NCBI GenBank assembly: GCA_030077755.1
Contig: JAQJZZ010000008.1
Location: 3,906,001 to 3,970,000 of the forward strand
DNA length: 64,000 nt
Reading direction: 5' to 3'
DNA from: Filosporella fistucella
Lineage: Eukaryota; Ascomycota; Leotiomycetes; Helotiales
A program made the position numbers and the translations under genes. A model generated the notes under the pieces. It made no database searches. It was given only the letters and a program-made list of their open reading frames with translations, and was not told the DNA's origin. Positions within the stretch are counted from its first letter, which is position 1. Each line of letters begins with the position of its first letter. Shown in pieces: positions 62,536 through 64,000 of the stretch.

Positions 62536-64000
62536 TGCTGAGGAGACGTAGAAGTGAAGTGGGATTGCTCGAGTCAAGTGTGATAATTGAAGTGCTAATC
62601 GTTATTCCCAAAAGTATTTGTTGGTGATAGCAAACTGGCGGCACAATACGTTAGCAATAGCAATATATTGAATTGACAGGCGCCTATTCACAGCTCCAAC
62701 ATCCTTCATCATGGCGATTCAATATGCCGACTCGTGGCGGGGATCTCGAGGTCATGGAATGCAATGTGATATACTTACGCAAGGAGCCAAAATTGGAGTG
62801 AGACGACTGTAGTGGCTGGTGACTGAGGTAATTCAGGACGGTAGTCGTAAGAATGAATGGACGGTGGTCGTGGCTGAAGAGAATGAAGCCGACGCTGACA
62901 CCAGGAATGGAATGAGTGTAAGTTTCCCGAAGGAGAAGGAAGGGAGGAGGAGGATGAAGACCGGAGACGTGAACTCTTGAGGTCTTTTTGGAGTTCGTCG
63001 TTGAAGATGGCGGAGGGGAAAGAAGGAGGTAGAGACTGGACTGGACGAGATTGAGATCGTGCCTCACAGACTCTGCCTCTGCGCTTGCACTGTTGCTGTT
63101 GCTGCGCCGGTGTGCACCATTTTGCTTTGTGAAGGATGGAATTGGACTGGTTCCTCCGCAGAGAATTTCGGCAACGGCAGGATCGGGCCTAGCTCAGGTA
63201 CAAGAGAGCGTTTAATTTTGTGTTGGCCAATGAAAGATCATGTCTCTCACTCTACATCTCGATCTTGTCCAATAAAGGCCCACTTGCGACCCACCCTCGA
63301 CGTCCTTGTCTGCTTCTAGCCAACGGTCGGTGGGGTCATTGAGTGGTGATGGGCGCCACGGAGATTAATTCTGGAATTGAGACCACAATTATCCAGAGAA
63401 CTGTCGAAACACAACGGTAACGGTGCAGATAATTGGCACAGCACACACGTTTCTAATTCAGGTCAAGGCGTCTATCATTAGAACTTATTGATCCAGGGAG
63501 CGACAATGAACCATTCAGGAGTCGGGACGACTCAGAAATGAGTGACTCGGGAGTACCAGAACCCCCTTTTTGGGTTATCAGTACAATCGATTGTTAGCCG
63601 CCTCGATGATCGAGATATCTCCATTACTCTGTACTCAGCATGAGGCAGCTGTACATAAAGCACAGTCCACGACATCAGCTCCGAAAATGGGAAACATCAG
63701 CCATCAACATGCGCCATTCTTAAAGTTCCAGGTTTGCAAACTTTATTCCCCTCAAGTTCCTGAACAAGCCGCAGCCATGCAACGAAACAACTTAAATAAA
63801 TACGATCTGTCGCTCCCATAATGCTTATTTATTTAAGCTACCCAAGCCCCCATCCACTCATCCCCAACACCTGCAGCCTATTTTCGAAGCACCAACAGTC
63901 GGGTCATCTGAGAATATTGCAAGTATAAAGCAACCTGGTCTTGTGTCGCGGATCTGCTTGGATGGAACACAGGCTCGGGTAGGGCGCTTGGTGGGTAAGG
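62536..64000. other. Upstream region and window end
   Basis: 1.5 kb holding the promoter of the membrane-protein gene. The - strand leader just upstream of that gene is C/T-rich. Near 63791-63837 there is an AT-rich hairpin with 12-bp arms. No gene seen. Confidence 0.45.
63791..63837. repeat. AT-rich inverted repeat, 12-bp arms
   Basis: CTTAAATAAATA at 63791-63802 pairs exactly with TATTTATTTAAG at 63826-63837 around a 23-base loop. Confidence 0.5.

Overview
This window is chromosomal DNA from a filamentous ascomycete (Pezizomycotina). The protein set and architecture look most like Leotiomycetes/Helotiales, but that placement is an inference from remembered protein similarity. The evidence for a fungus is direct: short GT-AG introns (mostly 45-60 nt) with CTAAC/CTGAC-type branch sites, monocistronic genes on both strands, pyrimidine-rich leaders, and a fungus-only WOPR transcription factor. 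I found no bacterial operons, CRISPR arrays, tRNA or rRNA. All exon structures below were worked out by hand from splice signals, reading frame and family conservation.

Layout, left to right. 1-1106: the 3' end of an Edc1/PNRC-type mRNA-decapping activator gene. 1999-3979 (-): an FAD-dependent amine-oxidase-like flavoprotein. 5052-8116 (+): tyrosyl-DNA phosphodiesterase TDP1 with an N-terminal ubiquitin- and SUMO-binding arm. 8117-20514: a 12.4 kb stretch with no gene I can support, holding a 155-bp MITE-like element, many microsatellites and, near its end, an extremely G-poor pyrimidine-rich stretch. 20515-21903 (+): the WOPR master regulator (WOR1/RYP1/SGE1/REG1 family).

24149-25435 (+): mitochondrial cardiolipin synthase, convergent with 26231-28372 (-), the mitochondrial tRNA-modifying flavoprotein MTO1. 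28941-30774 (-): the SM protein VPS45, divergent from 31450-33325 (+), the MBOAT lysophospholipid acyltransferase ALE1. 33903-36660 (-): a serine-rich membrane protein. 39474-40655 (+): the CAAX protease RCE1. 41002-44612 (+): a catalytically dead Nudix domain fused to a large fungal domain of unknown function. 45029-45424 (-): a small secreted, Kex2-processed cysteine peptide. 45742-50696 (-): tuberin/TSC2, divergent from 51423-54627 (+), the importin-alpha exporter CSE1. 55388-57610 (+): the bifunctional thiamine enzyme THI20, with 13 exons. 58030-60567 (+): the DEAD-box helicase DBP2 with its long 3'-proximal intron. 61963-62535 (-): a single-pass membrane protein.

Most genes are housekeeping (DNA repair, mitochondria, vesicle traffic, TOR signalling, nuclear transport, RNA metabolism) and do not form one pathway. 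The unusual parts are the large regulatory-looking desert upstream of the WOPR gene, the dead-Nudix fusion protein with internal repeats, the secreted peptide gene, and several odd introns (a probable GC-AG intron in CSE1, a 19-nt exon in THI20, a 438-nt intron in DBP2).
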